Shown piece after piece: positions 51,056 through 59,804 of a stretch of 64,000 nucleotides of DNA. Below the pieces are notes generated by a model, which saw only the letters and a program-made list of their open reading frames with translations, did not search any database and had not been told where the DNA came from. The first letter of the stretch is position 1. Every line of letters begins with the position of its first letter. Source of the DNA: HGM04593 sp045646845 (GTDB taxonomy: Bacteria > Bacteroidota > Bacteroidia > Bacteroidales > Bacteroidaceae); assembly GCA_045646845.1 (NCBI GenBank), contig JAZRLO010000007.1, forward strand, positions 207,528 through 271,527. Reading direction: 5' to 3'. The translations under genes were made by a program, and so were the position numbers.

Positions 51056-52447
51056 TTACCTGTTATGCTCTTCCTCTATCTCCTCGGGCGACATGGGCTT
51101 GTACTTGCCCAGACGGCGTGAACCGCCCTCGAACACGTAGTAATCCTCCTCACCGCGCATACCTCCGAAGGTCTTCCAGCTGTCGAGCTTGTCATAGCAG
51201 ATAAAATCGGTAAACTGTTTCTCGGCACGCCACTTGTCAATGAGGTCGGGGATGAAATAGATTCCCGGCTCAACGGTGAAGACAAAGCCCGGCTCAAGCG
51301 CCTTTGCAAGACGGAGAGACTTCCAGCCGAAAAGCGGACTCTTCGTACGACCCTCTTCGTAGCCGACATTCACCTCACCCAGATTCTCCATGTCGTGAAC
51401 ATCGAGACCCATCATATGGCCAAGGCCGTGAGGCATGAACATACATGTCGCACCGGCAACGGTAGCCTCAACAGGGTCGCCCTTCATAAGACCCAGATCT
51501 ATCATGCCCTTTGCAATCTCCGTAAGCACAAGTTTATGCACCTCGCGGTACTCTATTCCCGGACGAAGGTTCGCAGTTGCTGTAAGGTGGGCACGACGCA
51601 GAATGTTGCACACAGTGCGCTGCTGCTCGGTGAAACGTGCGCCTACGGGCATGGTCGTAGTCAAGTCGCCTGCATAGTGCATGGCATTCTCGCAACCGCT
51701 GTCGAGCAGGAACATCTGACCCTCCTTGAGAGGTGTAGTGCCGTATGCGTGGTTATGCAGTGTCTGTCCGTTCACTGTAGCAATGACAGGGAACGAAAGA
51801 CCGAAGTTGTGCTTCTGCGCCTCGGCCTGCACAACAGCCACAATCTCGGCCTCGGTTGTGCCCGGACGCACGGCACGCATTGCTGCACAATGCATGTCAA
51901 CAGAGACGTTGACAGCCTCCTCTATCTGTGCAATTTCCTCCTCGCTCTTGTAGTTGCGCTGCGAAACGACAGCCTTGATGAACTTCACCGAAGCTTTCGC
52001 GGCCTGCTCTGCCGGGTTGATGCCCATGAGTTCCTGCAACCACACCTGGTGTTCACCGCGATAAGGAGGAAGGAAGTGTATCTCCTGACCCTTTGATACA
52101 GCATTGCTTACATAAACTGCAAAATCGGCCATCGGACGTATCTCCTCAATGCCAACCCTCTCGCTCTTCTCCTTGATTGTAGGCTGTACGCCGGTCCATA
52201 CTATATCATCGATTGTCAGTTCGTTGCCGAAGATAATCTCCTTGTCGTTATCGACATCGATTACAGCAGCAAGCCCCTCGTAATCCGATGCAAAATAGTA
52301 CAGGAAAGTGGAGTCCTGACGGAAGTGGTACGCATTGTCGGCATAGTTCATACCTGTAAGGTTGTTGCCCAAGAAGAGCAGCAGACCGTTACCCATTTTC
52401 TCTTTCAACGCCTTGCGGCGCGCAATATAAGTCTCCTTTGAAAACAT
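51056..52447 (-). CDS. pepP: Xaa-Pro aminopeptidase (aminopeptidase P), M24B family
   Basis: The 463-residue metalloprotease has an N-terminal creatinase-like domain (about 1-175) and the pita-bread catalytic domain. Metal ligands are visible in order: D in F-L-L-D-S-G-C, D in H-Y-A-G-D-L-T-T-T-M-P-V-G, H in H-G-L-G-H-M-M-G-L-D-V-H-D, E in T-V-E-P-G-I-Y and E in M-R-G-E-E-D. It cuts the first residue from peptides with Pro in second place, in the cytoplasm. Next upstream on the strand, 43 bases away, is the glycosyltransferase gene, so it may share a transcript with the glycan cluster, though a functional link is not implied. Confidence 0.94.
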   Translation of the reverse strand: MFSKETYIARRKALKEKMGNGLLLFLGNNLTGMNYADNAYHFRQDSTFLYYFASDYEGLAAVIDVDNDKEIIFGNELTIDDIVWTGVQPTIKEKSERVGIEEIRPMADFAVYVSNAVSKGQEIHFLPPYRGEHQVWLQELMGINPAEQAAKASVKFIKAVVSQRNYKSEEEIAQIEEAVNVSVDMHCAAMRAVRPGTTEAEIVAVVQAEAQKHNFGLSFPVIATVNGQTLHNHAYGTTPLKEGQMFLLDSGCENAMHYAGDLTTTMPVGARFTEQQRTVCNILRRAHLTATANLRPGIEYREVHKLVLTEIAKGMIDLGLMKGDPVEATVAGATCMFMPHGLGHMMGLDVHDMENLGEVNVGYEEGRTKSPLFGWKSLRLAKALEPGFVFTVEPGIYFIPDLIDKWRAEKQFTDFICYDKLDSWKTFGGMRGEEDYYVFEGGSRRLGKYKPMSPEEIEEEHNR

Positions 52448-52490
52448 AGCGGTTAGTTTTTTATTTTTTCAATCCTTTATTCAGTATCCT

Positions 52491-53234
52491 TCATCTCTTG
52501 AATATGGCACGTACAATGAACCATATATGCCTCCCGATGGTCGGCAGAAGTCCATAATGGTTGCTCATAACCTTGAAACGTTCCTTCAGCGAAGCGCGGT
52601 GATGTTTCAAAGATAATCCATTCTGCAGATAATTCACCACCACCGCATCGACTTTAACAAGTTTTGACGCACGTTTCATCACCTTTATGCACCAATCGAC
52701 ATCGCCCGACAGACGGTATTTGAGGTCGTACATGGGCGCAAGGTCACGGCGCGCATAGAAAGCCTGATGGCATACGAGCATCCCGTTCTTGAAACTGCGC
52801 CAGTTGAGATTGTCGGGAGCCTTATGCCTGCGCATGCGCACGAAGTTCCTGGCCTCATCGACCTCGGCTGTCTCGCCATAAACGACTCCCGGAAGCTCCT
52901 TTTCACCGGCTATTGTATCCACTATCGTCTGCAACGTGTCAGGAGCATAGAAAGCATCACCGGCATTGAGGAAACAGAGATAGTCTCCGCTCGCCAACGC
53001 TATGCCCTTGTTCATGGCATCGTACAGTCCCTTGTCGGGCTCGCTGACTATGTGCGCGAACTCAATGCCACTTGCCTTCGCACGGGCCACGGTATCATCG
53101 GAAGAGGCACCGTCAATGAGCAGGTACTCATAATTAGTGTAAGTCTGCGCCTTCACGCTCTGCAGCGTAGGCTCAATTACTTGCGCCGCATTGAACGTTA
53201 TGGTTATTATCGAAAATTTCGGTTTATGTGCCAT
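52491..53234 (-). CDS. Family 2 glycosyltransferase
   Basis: The 247-residue enzyme has the GT-A fold of family GT2: F-S-I-I-T-I-T-F-N near the N-terminus, Y-L-L-I-D-G-A-S-S-D-D-T, S-E-P-D-K-G-L-Y-D-A-M-N-K-G, the D-x-D-equivalent L-N-A-G-D-A-F and a later S-G-D-V-D-W. The frame is open to 53366, inside the YfhO gene end, but the ATG at 53234 starts the conserved MAHKPKFSIIT and is chosen. It lies 17 bases after the YfhO stop codon and is the last gene of the minus-strand glycan cluster. Donor and acceptor sugars are unknown. Confidence 0.9.
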   Translation of the reverse strand: MAHKPKFSIITITFNAAQVIEPTLQSVKAQTYTNYEYLLIDGASSDDTVARAKASGIEFAHIVSEPDKGLYDAMNKGIALASGDYLCFLNAGDAFYAPDTLQTIVDTIAGEKELPGVVYGETAEVDEARNFVRMRRHKAPDNLNWRSFKNGMLVCHQAFYARRDLAPMYDLKYRLSGDVDWCIKVMKRASKLVKVDAVVVNYLQNGLSLKHHRASLKERFKVMSNHYGLLPTIGRHIWFIVRAIFKR

Positions 53235-53251
53235 AAGCGTAAAAACAGTTA

Positions 53252-55858
53252 TCAACCAAGTGAAGAATCCTTTGTATTCCTTGCAGCTTTCACCTTGCGG
53301 TAAACCGCGAATGCCACAGCAGCAATTAGTACGACACCTACGAGCAGTGACATATAGAGAGACCACTGATGGCTTGTCTCCATAAGTTCATCAATACACT
53401 TGAACTCAATCGTATGCTCACCGGCAGGAACAGGAAGCGCGCGCAAAACATAGTTCACGCGTATCGGCTCAACCTCCTTGCCGTCGATATACGCCTTCCA
53501 TGTCTTGTAATAAATCTCGGAGAATACGGCCATTTTCGGTGCCTCGCATTTGCTGCTATATACGATGTTGCCGGGGTTGCGGTATTCGGTCATGACTATT
53601 GTTCCCTCAACAACATTGTCGTACTGTCCGGGGGTCTCAACCTTATCCAACCAGACTTTGTCGGCATAGGCAGTATCTTTGTCAACATTCTCAATTGCGG
53701 CAATCTCCTCTTTTGCACCATCGACCCACACTACCTTGTCAACGAACCAGCAATTTCCGAATGCGCCGGGAGAACCGCCGCCCGGGAGATTCTCCATCAC
53801 ACCCTGCTCCGTTATGAAGAAACGAGTGTTGAGCATGGAAATCACATTGATGTTCATTTTGGAAAGATGGTTGTCAATGAGGTCCTGATACCTTGAAAGC
53901 TTCGCCGGGCTGTAACCGCCGATGGAGTTATGCTTGTACGAGGTGAATGCCTCGTTGAAGACATTGCCGGTGAGGTTCAGGACTCTGTAGTGTTTGTCGT
54001 CACCGGCCATCGCCTTCACCTGCCTGTCGGCATCGGTAACCTTTATGGCTGTAGTTTCGGCCTTGGGCTGGAACATGTCATCGTTGAGGTAACGTTTCGC
54101 AACGCCCCACATGTCAACAAGGAGAAGCAGGGTAAACGCAACTACAAAGAATTTCTTTACATTCCCGTTGTTCCTGTACAGCAGCATGGCCATAAGAGCC
54201 GCCGCAATAAGTATGAAAATGAACGAGCGCAAGGCGTCGGACTGCAGCATCGAAGCACGCTCCTCGACCAATGCTGCCTGAAGAGAGGGCATCTGTGACA
54301 TGGCGGCATCACCCGGCGCGGTAAAGTCGAACATGGAGCTGCCGAAACAGATGAACAACAGAGTGATTGCAGCAGATATGCCGAATGAGACATAAAGGCC
54401 CGTCTTCGCCGATTCACGCTCCACGGCATTTGCGGAACCGACAAGCTCCATGAACCTCTTCACGGCCAGTATGGCCAATGTACACATGGCCAGTGTCGTT
54501 ATCACAAGTGCCATGGAAGGAGCGCGGAACTTGTTGTAGAGCGGCATATATTCGAAGAGGAAATTGTTTATTTCGGGCAGATTGCGTCCCCATGCAAGAA
54601 CAAGCGTGAAGAGTGTAGCCGCCAACAGCCACCAGCGTTCGGGGCCCTTCACAATTATAAGACCGAGAATGAAAAGGAAACAGACAACCGCCCCGGCATA
54701 AACGGCACCTTCGGTGAAGGGCTGGTCGCCCCAGTATGTGGGAGCCGCACTCACGAAACTCTCCGTATCACGGTTTATACTGGCCTGCAGTTCACGGTCC
54801 GAATTTATATAGCGTACGGCATCGCTCTTTGAAACACCCGGGTTCTGGTCCATTATCATGCCGGCATACACGTCGGTCATGGCCTGGCGGCAGTTCTCGT
54901 AAAACCCGCCGTCCGTGCCTGCATTATGATGCGAGTCGGAGCCGTAAAGATTGGGGACAAGCAAGGTAAAGCTCTCCATCTTGCCGTAACTCCAACTGAA
55001 CGCATAATCGCTTTCAAGTCCCGAAGACTTGCCGCCTTCATCGGCTTTCAGTTCGGAACCGCCACGCATCGAATCCTTGGAATAGTCGCTAGTCGGCAAC
55101 AGGATTCCGATGGAGGGAGCTACAGCCAACAACGCAACAACCGCCAGAACACCGGTAGCCTTTGCATAATACCCGAGCCACTTTTCCTTACAGGCATAGA
55201 TGAAATAGACGACAGCGAGAATTATCACGGTCAACAGCAGATAGTAACTCACCTGCTGATGGCTCCAATAGACATTGAGACCGGCAAAAACCAGTGTCAA
55301 CAACGAACCAGCCAACAGTTTGCGCCGGTAGCACAATATTATTCCGCCGATTATCGGGGCCATTGTCGCCATTACAAGCCCCTTGTTCATGTGTCCCGCC
55401 CCTATTATTATGAGATTGTACGACCCCAACGTATATACGATGGAACCGGCTATGCTCAACCACGGCTTGCAGCCGAACGAGAGGAACATTATATAACACC
55501 CGACGAATGTCGCGAATATGAAGCCTATGTGACGTTTGGAAGCACCGAATGCGCCCAATGTTATCACCTCGCCGATAGGCTTGAACACGTTAGCCGGTTG
55601 AGGAGAGAAGGTGTAGTTGCACGGCATTCCAGAGAACATAGAGTTCGACCAATAGCTGTACTCGCCGGTCTTCTCATGGTAGTCACGGGCATCCTTACCC
55701 CAGCCCATTGAGCCTATGGCATCGTCCTGCCTTATATCCTTTCCCTCGAGTACCGGGCTGAAATACACAAGCGTAAGCACAAGGAATATCAGAACCGCAA
55801 CGGCATGCGGCAGCAACGCTTTCCAACCAGTCCGGTCAGTTTTTACAATACTTTCCAT
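53252..55858 (-). CDS. YfhO-family multi-span membrane protein, possible GT-C glycosyltransferase
   Basis: The 868-residue protein has about 13 membrane helices in its first 560 residues and the last one near the C-terminus, with a large soluble beta-rich section between (about 600-830, ending P-A-G-E-H-T-I-E-F). The start A-V-L-I-F-L-V-L-T-L-V-Y-F-S-P-V-L-E-G-K contains the short loop typical of YfhO (PF09586), and D-I-R-Q-D-D follows it. YfhO proteins are lipid-linked-sugar glycosyltransferase-like and in Gram-positive bacteria decorate teichoic acids. Here it sits among glycosyltransferases, so modification of a surface glycan or glycoprotein is a reasonable inference. It is separated from the next upstream gene by only 2 bases. 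Confidence 0.83.
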   Translation of the reverse strand: MESIVKTDRTGWKALLPHAVAVLIFLVLTLVYFSPVLEGKDIRQDDAIGSMGWGKDARDYHEKTGEYSYWSNSMFSGMPCNYTFSPQPANVFKPIGEVITLGAFGASKRHIGFIFATFVGCYIMFLSFGCKPWLSIAGSIVYTLGSYNLIIIGAGHMNKGLVMATMAPIIGGIILCYRRKLLAGSLLTLVFAGLNVYWSHQQVSYYLLLTVIILAVVYFIYACKEKWLGYYAKATGVLAVVALLAVAPSIGILLPTSDYSKDSMRGGSELKADEGGKSSGLESDYAFSWSYGKMESFTLLVPNLYGSDSHHNAGTDGGFYENCRQAMTDVYAGMIMDQNPGVSKSDAVRYINSDRELQASINRDTESFVSAAPTYWGDQPFTEGAVYAGAVVCFLFILGLIIVKGPERWWLLAATLFTLVLAWGRNLPEINNFLFEYMPLYNKFRAPSMALVITTLAMCTLAILAVKRFMELVGSANAVERESAKTGLYVSFGISAAITLLFICFGSSMFDFTAPGDAAMSQMPSLQAALVEERASMLQSDALRSFIFILIAAALMAMLLYRNNGNVKKFFVVAFTLLLLVDMWGVAKRYLNDDMFQPKAETTAIKVTDADRQVKAMAGDDKHYRVLNLTGNVFNEAFTSYKHNSIGGYSPAKLSRYQDLIDNHLSKMNINVISMLNTRFFITEQGVMENLPGGGSPGAFGNCWFVDKVVWVDGAKEEIAAIENVDKDTAYADKVWLDKVETPGQYDNVVEGTIVMTEYRNPGNIVYSSKCEAPKMAVFSEIYYKTWKAYIDGKEVEPIRVNYVLRALPVPAGEHTIEFKCIDELMETSHQWSLYMSLLVGVVLIAAVAFAVYRKVKAARNTKDSSLG

Positions 55859-55860
55859 AA

Positions 55861-57078
55861 TTATCTGTTTTCTGTTATACTCTTCAAATGTTCATACATG
55901 GCCTGCCTGTAGTTCTCAAGACTGTATTTCTCCTTGACAAGAGAGTGCGCGGCCCACGCCTTCTCCCCGACAACGGAGCAGGGCAGCTCCGCTACGGCAA
56001 GGAGCGCGTTCCTGAAGCTGTCGAACGTGGCATCCTCGACCTCTACGCCAACAGCCGAGAGGTCAAGCCCTGTACCACGGCTATACACAGGCAACAAAGC
56101 ACCGTTGCCCAGAATGTTCAGCACAGAGACTGCTCCACCCTCCGATATCGAAGGATTCACAAGAATACCGCACTCGTCGAGCACCTCCCTGAATTCCTGC
56201 GACTCAATATCGACAAAACCGTGATAGTGTATATTCTTATGAGCCGCTATAATTGGAGTGTAGTAGTCCCAAAAAGCCTTCTCCTGACGGCTGCCGCCAC
56301 ATATATGCAGCGTGTATGAAGGATTCTGCACGGCAAAGTCAATGGCAATGTCCAGCCCCTTGTGTACCATTCCCGAACTGCCGAACCACAACAGGTTCTT
56401 GCGGCAACGCGAGAAGTCCTTGCCGGCGGCAGGCTCCGCAACAGGGAAATGGAACGCCGGAAGAAGGCGCACGTTGTCGGCCGAGCCGTCCTGCTCTTTG
56501 AACTGTTCGAGCAGAAAACTGTCGCCCAACAGTATTACGGCATCGCTCAGCTGCGACATATAGTAGTTCATGCCATTGCCCGGCACATAGTGGCACGACT
56601 GCAGCATCCAACGTCCGTGGTTAGCGAAGAAGTCCCTGCTTCTTTCGGCAGTTACACGGAAGTTGAAGAATGTATGTGCACCAACCGAATAGAATATCCT
56701 GAGCGGAGAAACACCTTTGCTTGAGGTAAAGGAGTTCCAGTATGAGCTGCAGTTTATACCCATCACGACATCGTAGCGGCTGTAGTCTATACCCTGCTTG
56801 CCGCGGGACGCACAATCGACGCTGTAACCGAGACGGTCAAATGCTTCGGCTATGGTACGGCACTCCGTGAAATTGGAGTGATATACAGGCAGCTTGCCGC
56901 GCCCGAAAGCCTCGGGCAGGTAGCAGAGCAACACCCTGCGTCCACGTTTGGTTCCGAAGACGTCGCGTTTGAGCTTCTCCGAAGAGAAAAGGCGTTCCAC
57001 GAACCTGATGATTTTGGCTCCGGTCACCCTCTTGACTATCGGCCACAGACGCGTTATTTCCGATTTTGTAAATTTCAT
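55861..57078 (-). CDS. Glycosyltransferase, family 4-like
   Basis: The 405-residue protein has a GT-B fold pattern. Its N-terminal part handles the acceptor (GRGKLPVYHSNF, G-Y-S-V-D-C-A). Its C-terminal part has the donor-binding motifs F-G-S-S-G-M-V-H-K-G-L-D-I-A, H-I-C-G-G-S and E-C/G-I-L-V-N-P-S-I-S-E-G-G-A-V-S-V, with the E-x7-E-like G-I-L-V-N-P-S-I-S-E. The longest frame starts at a GTG (57090) with the ATG of MKFTKSE at 57078, which I take as the start. It is second in the row flippase - GT - GT - YfhO - GT and close-packed, so it is co-transcribed. Sugar specificity is not evident. Confidence 0.87.
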   Translation of the reverse strand: MKFTKSEITRLWPIVKRVTGAKIIRFVERLFSSEKLKRDVFGTKRGRRVLLCYLPEAFGRGKLPVYHSNFTECRTIAEAFDRLGYSVDCASRGKQGIDYSRYDVVMGINCSSYWNSFTSSKGVSPLRIFYSVGAHTFFNFRVTAERSRDFFANHGRWMLQSCHYVPGNGMNYYMSQLSDAVILLGDSFLLEQFKEQDGSADNVRLLPAFHFPVAEPAAGKDFSRCRKNLLWFGSSGMVHKGLDIAIDFAVQNPSYTLHICGGSRQEKAFWDYYTPIIAAHKNIHYHGFVDIESQEFREVLDECGILVNPSISEGGAVSVLNILGNGALLPVYSRGTGLDLSAVGVEVEDATFDSFRNALLAVAELPCSVVGEKAWAAHSLVKEKYSLENYRQAMYEHLKSITENR

Positions 57079-57090
57079 AACAGCCTTCAC

Positions 57091-58179
57091 TTAAAATTTA
57101 CGATACACATCACAGGTCCGTTCAACCATACGCTCCAGAGAAAATTCCCTGCCGCGTTCAGCACCCTTTGCCCTGAGTTCATCCCTCAATGCGGAGCTGA
57201 CAAGCAGTTCTTTGAGCGAATCCTGCATCGACTGGGCATCGTTGGGGTTGAAGAACTGTGCTGCGTCACCGGCAACCTCGGGAAAACAGCTCGCATTGCT
57301 CAGGCAGACCGGACATCCGTTTGCAAAAGCCTCGAGAATGGGGAGGCCGAACCCTTCGTAGTGTGAGGGGAAAACAAAACAGAGTGCATGGCGGTACAGC
57401 GACGCCATCTCCGCATCGTTCGCCGAAATATGCACAAGACGGTCGGCAATGTTCCACCGCTTGAAGAGTTTTATTTCGGACGAGGTGAACGGTGAACCCG
57501 TACATACAATCTTGAGGTTCGGGTCAAGGTTGAATATGGGGCGTATGGCCGACAGCCACGGCAGGAAGTTCTTGTATCCCTTCCTTTCGCCCACATACAG
57601 CACATAGCGGTCGAACAGTTGTGCAGCGGGCTCTGCAATGGCTCTGTAGCCATGATGCACCACCGATATTTTAGACGGATCGGTACCGAGAAGTTCAACG
57701 ATGTCGCGCTTGGTGTTCTCGCTGACTGCAATGATATGGTCGGCCTCGGCTATGAGACGTTTCTTGTGCGGGATGGTACGGTCGTATATGAGGACATCCT
57801 GCGGGTAACGCTCGAACGTCATGTCGTGTACGGTCAGCACGAAAGGCTTGTTGCGCCTCTTTAGCGTCTTGAGGAAATAGGGGTCGAAATATGTCGGGTG
57901 GAATATATCGAAATCGTCGAACTTCACCGCCAGACGGGATATATTCTTGTTCGTGAGCTTGTATATGAAACGGCGGAAACGGTAATTGTTCGGAAAAGTC
58001 CTTTTCTCGTACTTGCGGCCGTAGGTCTCCGTTACATAATGGTTCTCGCAATAGCGCATCGGTATGTCCGACACGAACTCATCCGCCGGAAGGTTATACA
58101 TGAGGTCAGCGAAATAGCGCGTCACGCCGCCAAAACGCTGGAAAGTAAACATCTGGTTGTCAAAAAGAATCTTTTTCAT
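57091..58179 (-). CDS. Glycosyltransferase, GT4 family
   Basis: The 362-residue protein has a GT-B glycosyltransferase 1-type domain: R-F-G-G-V-T-R-Y-F-A-D-L at the N-terminus, then V-H-D-M-T-F-E, A-E-A-D-H-I-I-A-V-S-E-N-T-K, Y-V-G-E-R-K-G-Y-K-N-F and F-V-F-P-S-H-Y-E-G-F-G-L-P-I-L-E-A-F-A-N-G-C-P-V, the donor-binding E-x7-E motif. It is likely to add a sugar to a lipid-linked glycan at the inner face of the membrane. The frame opens at a TTG (58194) but the ATG at 58179 gives MKKILFDNQMF, preferred. Its start is 4 bases from the flippase stop, so it is in the same transcript. Confidence 0.9.
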   Translation of the reverse strand: MKKILFDNQMFTFQRFGGVTRYFADLMYNLPADEFVSDIPMRYCENHYVTETYGRKYEKRTFPNNYRFRRFIYKLTNKNISRLAVKFDDFDIFHPTYFDPYFLKTLKRRNKPFVLTVHDMTFERYPQDVLIYDRTIPHKKRLIAEADHIIAVSENTKRDIVELLGTDPSKISVVHHGYRAIAEPAAQLFDRYVLYVGERKGYKNFLPWLSAIRPIFNLDPNLKIVCTGSPFTSSEIKLFKRWNIADRLVHISANDAEMASLYRHALCFVFPSHYEGFGLPILEAFANGCPVCLSNASCFPEVAGDAAQFFNPNDAQSMQDSLKELLVSSALRDELRAKGAERGREFSLERMVERTCDVYRKF

Positions 58180-58183
58180 GTCG

Positions 58184-59644
58184 TCATTCTTCAACTTTTC
58201 TTTTCAGAATGAAATTGATGATTTCCCGTAGCTCTCCGCTGCGCATCAAGAATGATATTCCTATGTACAGGGCTGCGGCTATGGCAATCCTCGAAACAAG
58301 CAGCACATAAATGTCACTGATGCCCTCGGTCAGCATATACGTAGAGAACATTACGGTTGCGGCAAGTAGCATGTACGGGAGAGTATCGAGCATGAACACA
58401 CCGACACCTATCGCAATCTCCCTGCGTACAAAGAAGTACCATACGAAAAGCCACAACACATTGAAGATGCAGTAGCTGACCAGCATGGGCGTTATTCCGC
58501 AAGAACGCATTGTGAGCAGTATCCCCAGCATGAGCACTCCCTGCACAATGGTACACCACATGAAGATGCGTGTACGTCCGCGGCTTATGAGCAGGTTCGT
58601 GAGCATCGACTGCAAAGGCATAAAAGCTCCCCAGACAGCCAGGATACGCAACATATACGCACTCTTAAGCCATTTGTCGGTTATCACTATCGAGATAAGT
58701 TCAGGGGCTACGAGCGAGAGCCCGAACATGAGCGGAAAGGCCACGAATGCCGTGAAGCGGAGCATCTTGCGGAACACGCGCAACTGCCTTTCACAGTCAT
58801 CGACCACCTTCGCAAGGACCGGCTGCGCTACAGCATTGACCATTCCGTTGACAATCTCCCCGCCCATATTGAACCATTCGGCCGATTTTGTATAATTGCC
58901 CACATCGGTACGGCTATAATACTTACCGAGTATGAACGAGAATATGTTCCAGTTGAAACGCTGGAAAATATTGGTTATCAGCAACCTGTAGCTGAACGCG
59001 AAGAGATATTTCAATGGAGCGAAATTTATTTTGAACGAAGGCCTCCATGGAGTGAAGTACCAGCAGACCAACGTACGCACAAGCACATATACTATGCTCT
59101 GTGTGGCTATTCCCCAATAGGAGTATCCGTTCAGCGCAAGCACAACTCCCACAACGCCCGAAACCACAATGGAGAGGATAAGGGCTATCGACTTCTGCTT
59201 TACCTTGAGCTCACGGAAGAGATATGCCGACGGGGCAATACCGAAGCCGGCTACCACGAATCCCAGGAAATTGTAGCGGGAAAGGCTTACCAGCACCGGT
59301 TGGTTGAAAAAGTCGGCTATCAGCGGCGCACACGCGAAAAGCACGCCGTACATAAGGAACGAAATGAGTATGTTGAACCAGAAGACCGCATTGTAGTCAT
59401 CGTGCCCCACACTCTTACGGTTGGCGATAGCCGCCACGAAACCGCTGTCCTGCAACGAGCCGGCTATGGCAGAAAAAATGGCAAGCATACCTACAGGCCC
59501 GTAGTCGTCGGGCCCCAGTATGCGTGCCATATATATTCCGAAAAGCAGGCTGAAGAGCTGGCATACGACATTGCTCATGCTGGCCCAAAGGAAACCCTTT
59601 GCGACAGCATGCTTCAAGTTATGTGTGTTGCAGTCCTTAGTCAT
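58184..59644 (-). CDS. Lipid-linked oligosaccharide flippase, Wzx/MATE-like
   Basis: The 486-residue integral membrane protein has about 12-14 helices and the features of polysaccharide flippases: a short polar start (N-T-H-N-L-K-H-A-V-A-K-G-F-L-W-A), L-L-F-G-I-Y-M-A-R-I-L-G-P-D-D-Y-G, an early S-G-F-V-A-A-I, and a C-terminal basic end (F-I-L-K-R-K-V-E-E). It moves lipid-linked sugars across the inner membrane. It begins the close-packed glycan cluster on the minus strand. A broken copy of its 5' end lies immediately upstream (59652-59731). No Wzy-like polymerase gene is in the cluster. The transported glycan is unknown. Confidence 0.9.
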   Translation of the reverse strand: MTKDCNTHNLKHAVAKGFLWASMSNVVCQLFSLLFGIYMARILGPDDYGPVGMLAIFSAIAGSLQDSGFVAAIANRKSVGHDDYNAVFWFNILISFLMYGVLFACAPLIADFFNQPVLVSLSRYNFLGFVVAGFGIAPSAYLFRELKVKQKSIALILSIVVSGVVGVVLALNGYSYWGIATQSIVYVLVRTLVCWYFTPWRPSFKINFAPLKYLFAFSYRLLITNIFQRFNWNIFSFILGKYYSRTDVGNYTKSAEWFNMGGEIVNGMVNAVAQPVLAKVVDDCERQLRVFRKMLRFTAFVAFPLMFGLSLVAPELISIVITDKWLKSAYMLRILAVWGAFMPLQSMLTNLLISRGRTRIFMWCTIVQGVLMLGILLTMRSCGITPMLVSYCIFNVLWLFVWYFFVRREIAIGVGVFMLDTLPYMLLAATVMFSTYMLTEGISDIYVLLVSRIAIAAALYIGISFLMRSGELREIINFILKRKVEE

Positions 59645-59651
59645 TGCCTCA

Positions 59652-59731
59652 TTACCTTTTGGCCCAATGCATTCCCTTTGCGACGTTCTGTTTCAAGTTG
59701 TGCGTGTTGTTGCCTTTTGCTTAATATCCAT
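59652..59731 (-). pseudogene. Remnant of the 5' end of a second flippase-like gene
   Basis: The 80-base stretch upstream of the flippase reads on the minus strand M-D-I-K-Q-K, and after a shift N-N-T-H-N-L-K-Q-N-V-A-K-G-M-H-W-A-K-R, then TAA. It aligns with the flippase start (N-T-H-N-L-K-H-A-V-A-K-G-F-L-W-A). Bases 59661-59713 match the intact gene's 59582-59635 closely. The length (80) is not divisible by three, so it is frameshifted as well as truncated. It is followed upstream by the palindromic repeat at 59739. Confidence 0.65.
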
Positions 59732-59738
59732 AGTAGTT

Positions 59739-59794
59739 GTCATCCTGAACGTAGTGAAGGATCTTTGTAGATTCTTCGCTTTGCTCAGAATGAC
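59739..59794. repeat. Dispersed palindromic repeat upstream of the flippase gene
   Basis: The 56-base element begins GTCATCCTGAACGTAGTGAA and ends CTCAGAATGAC, with arms that are imperfect inverted repeats of each other, and it is closely similar to 48063-48117. It lies between the flippase remnant and the metG stop codon, where it could also act as a terminator-like hairpin for metG. Confidence 0.78.
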
Positions 59795-59804
59795 AAATCT
59801 GATA

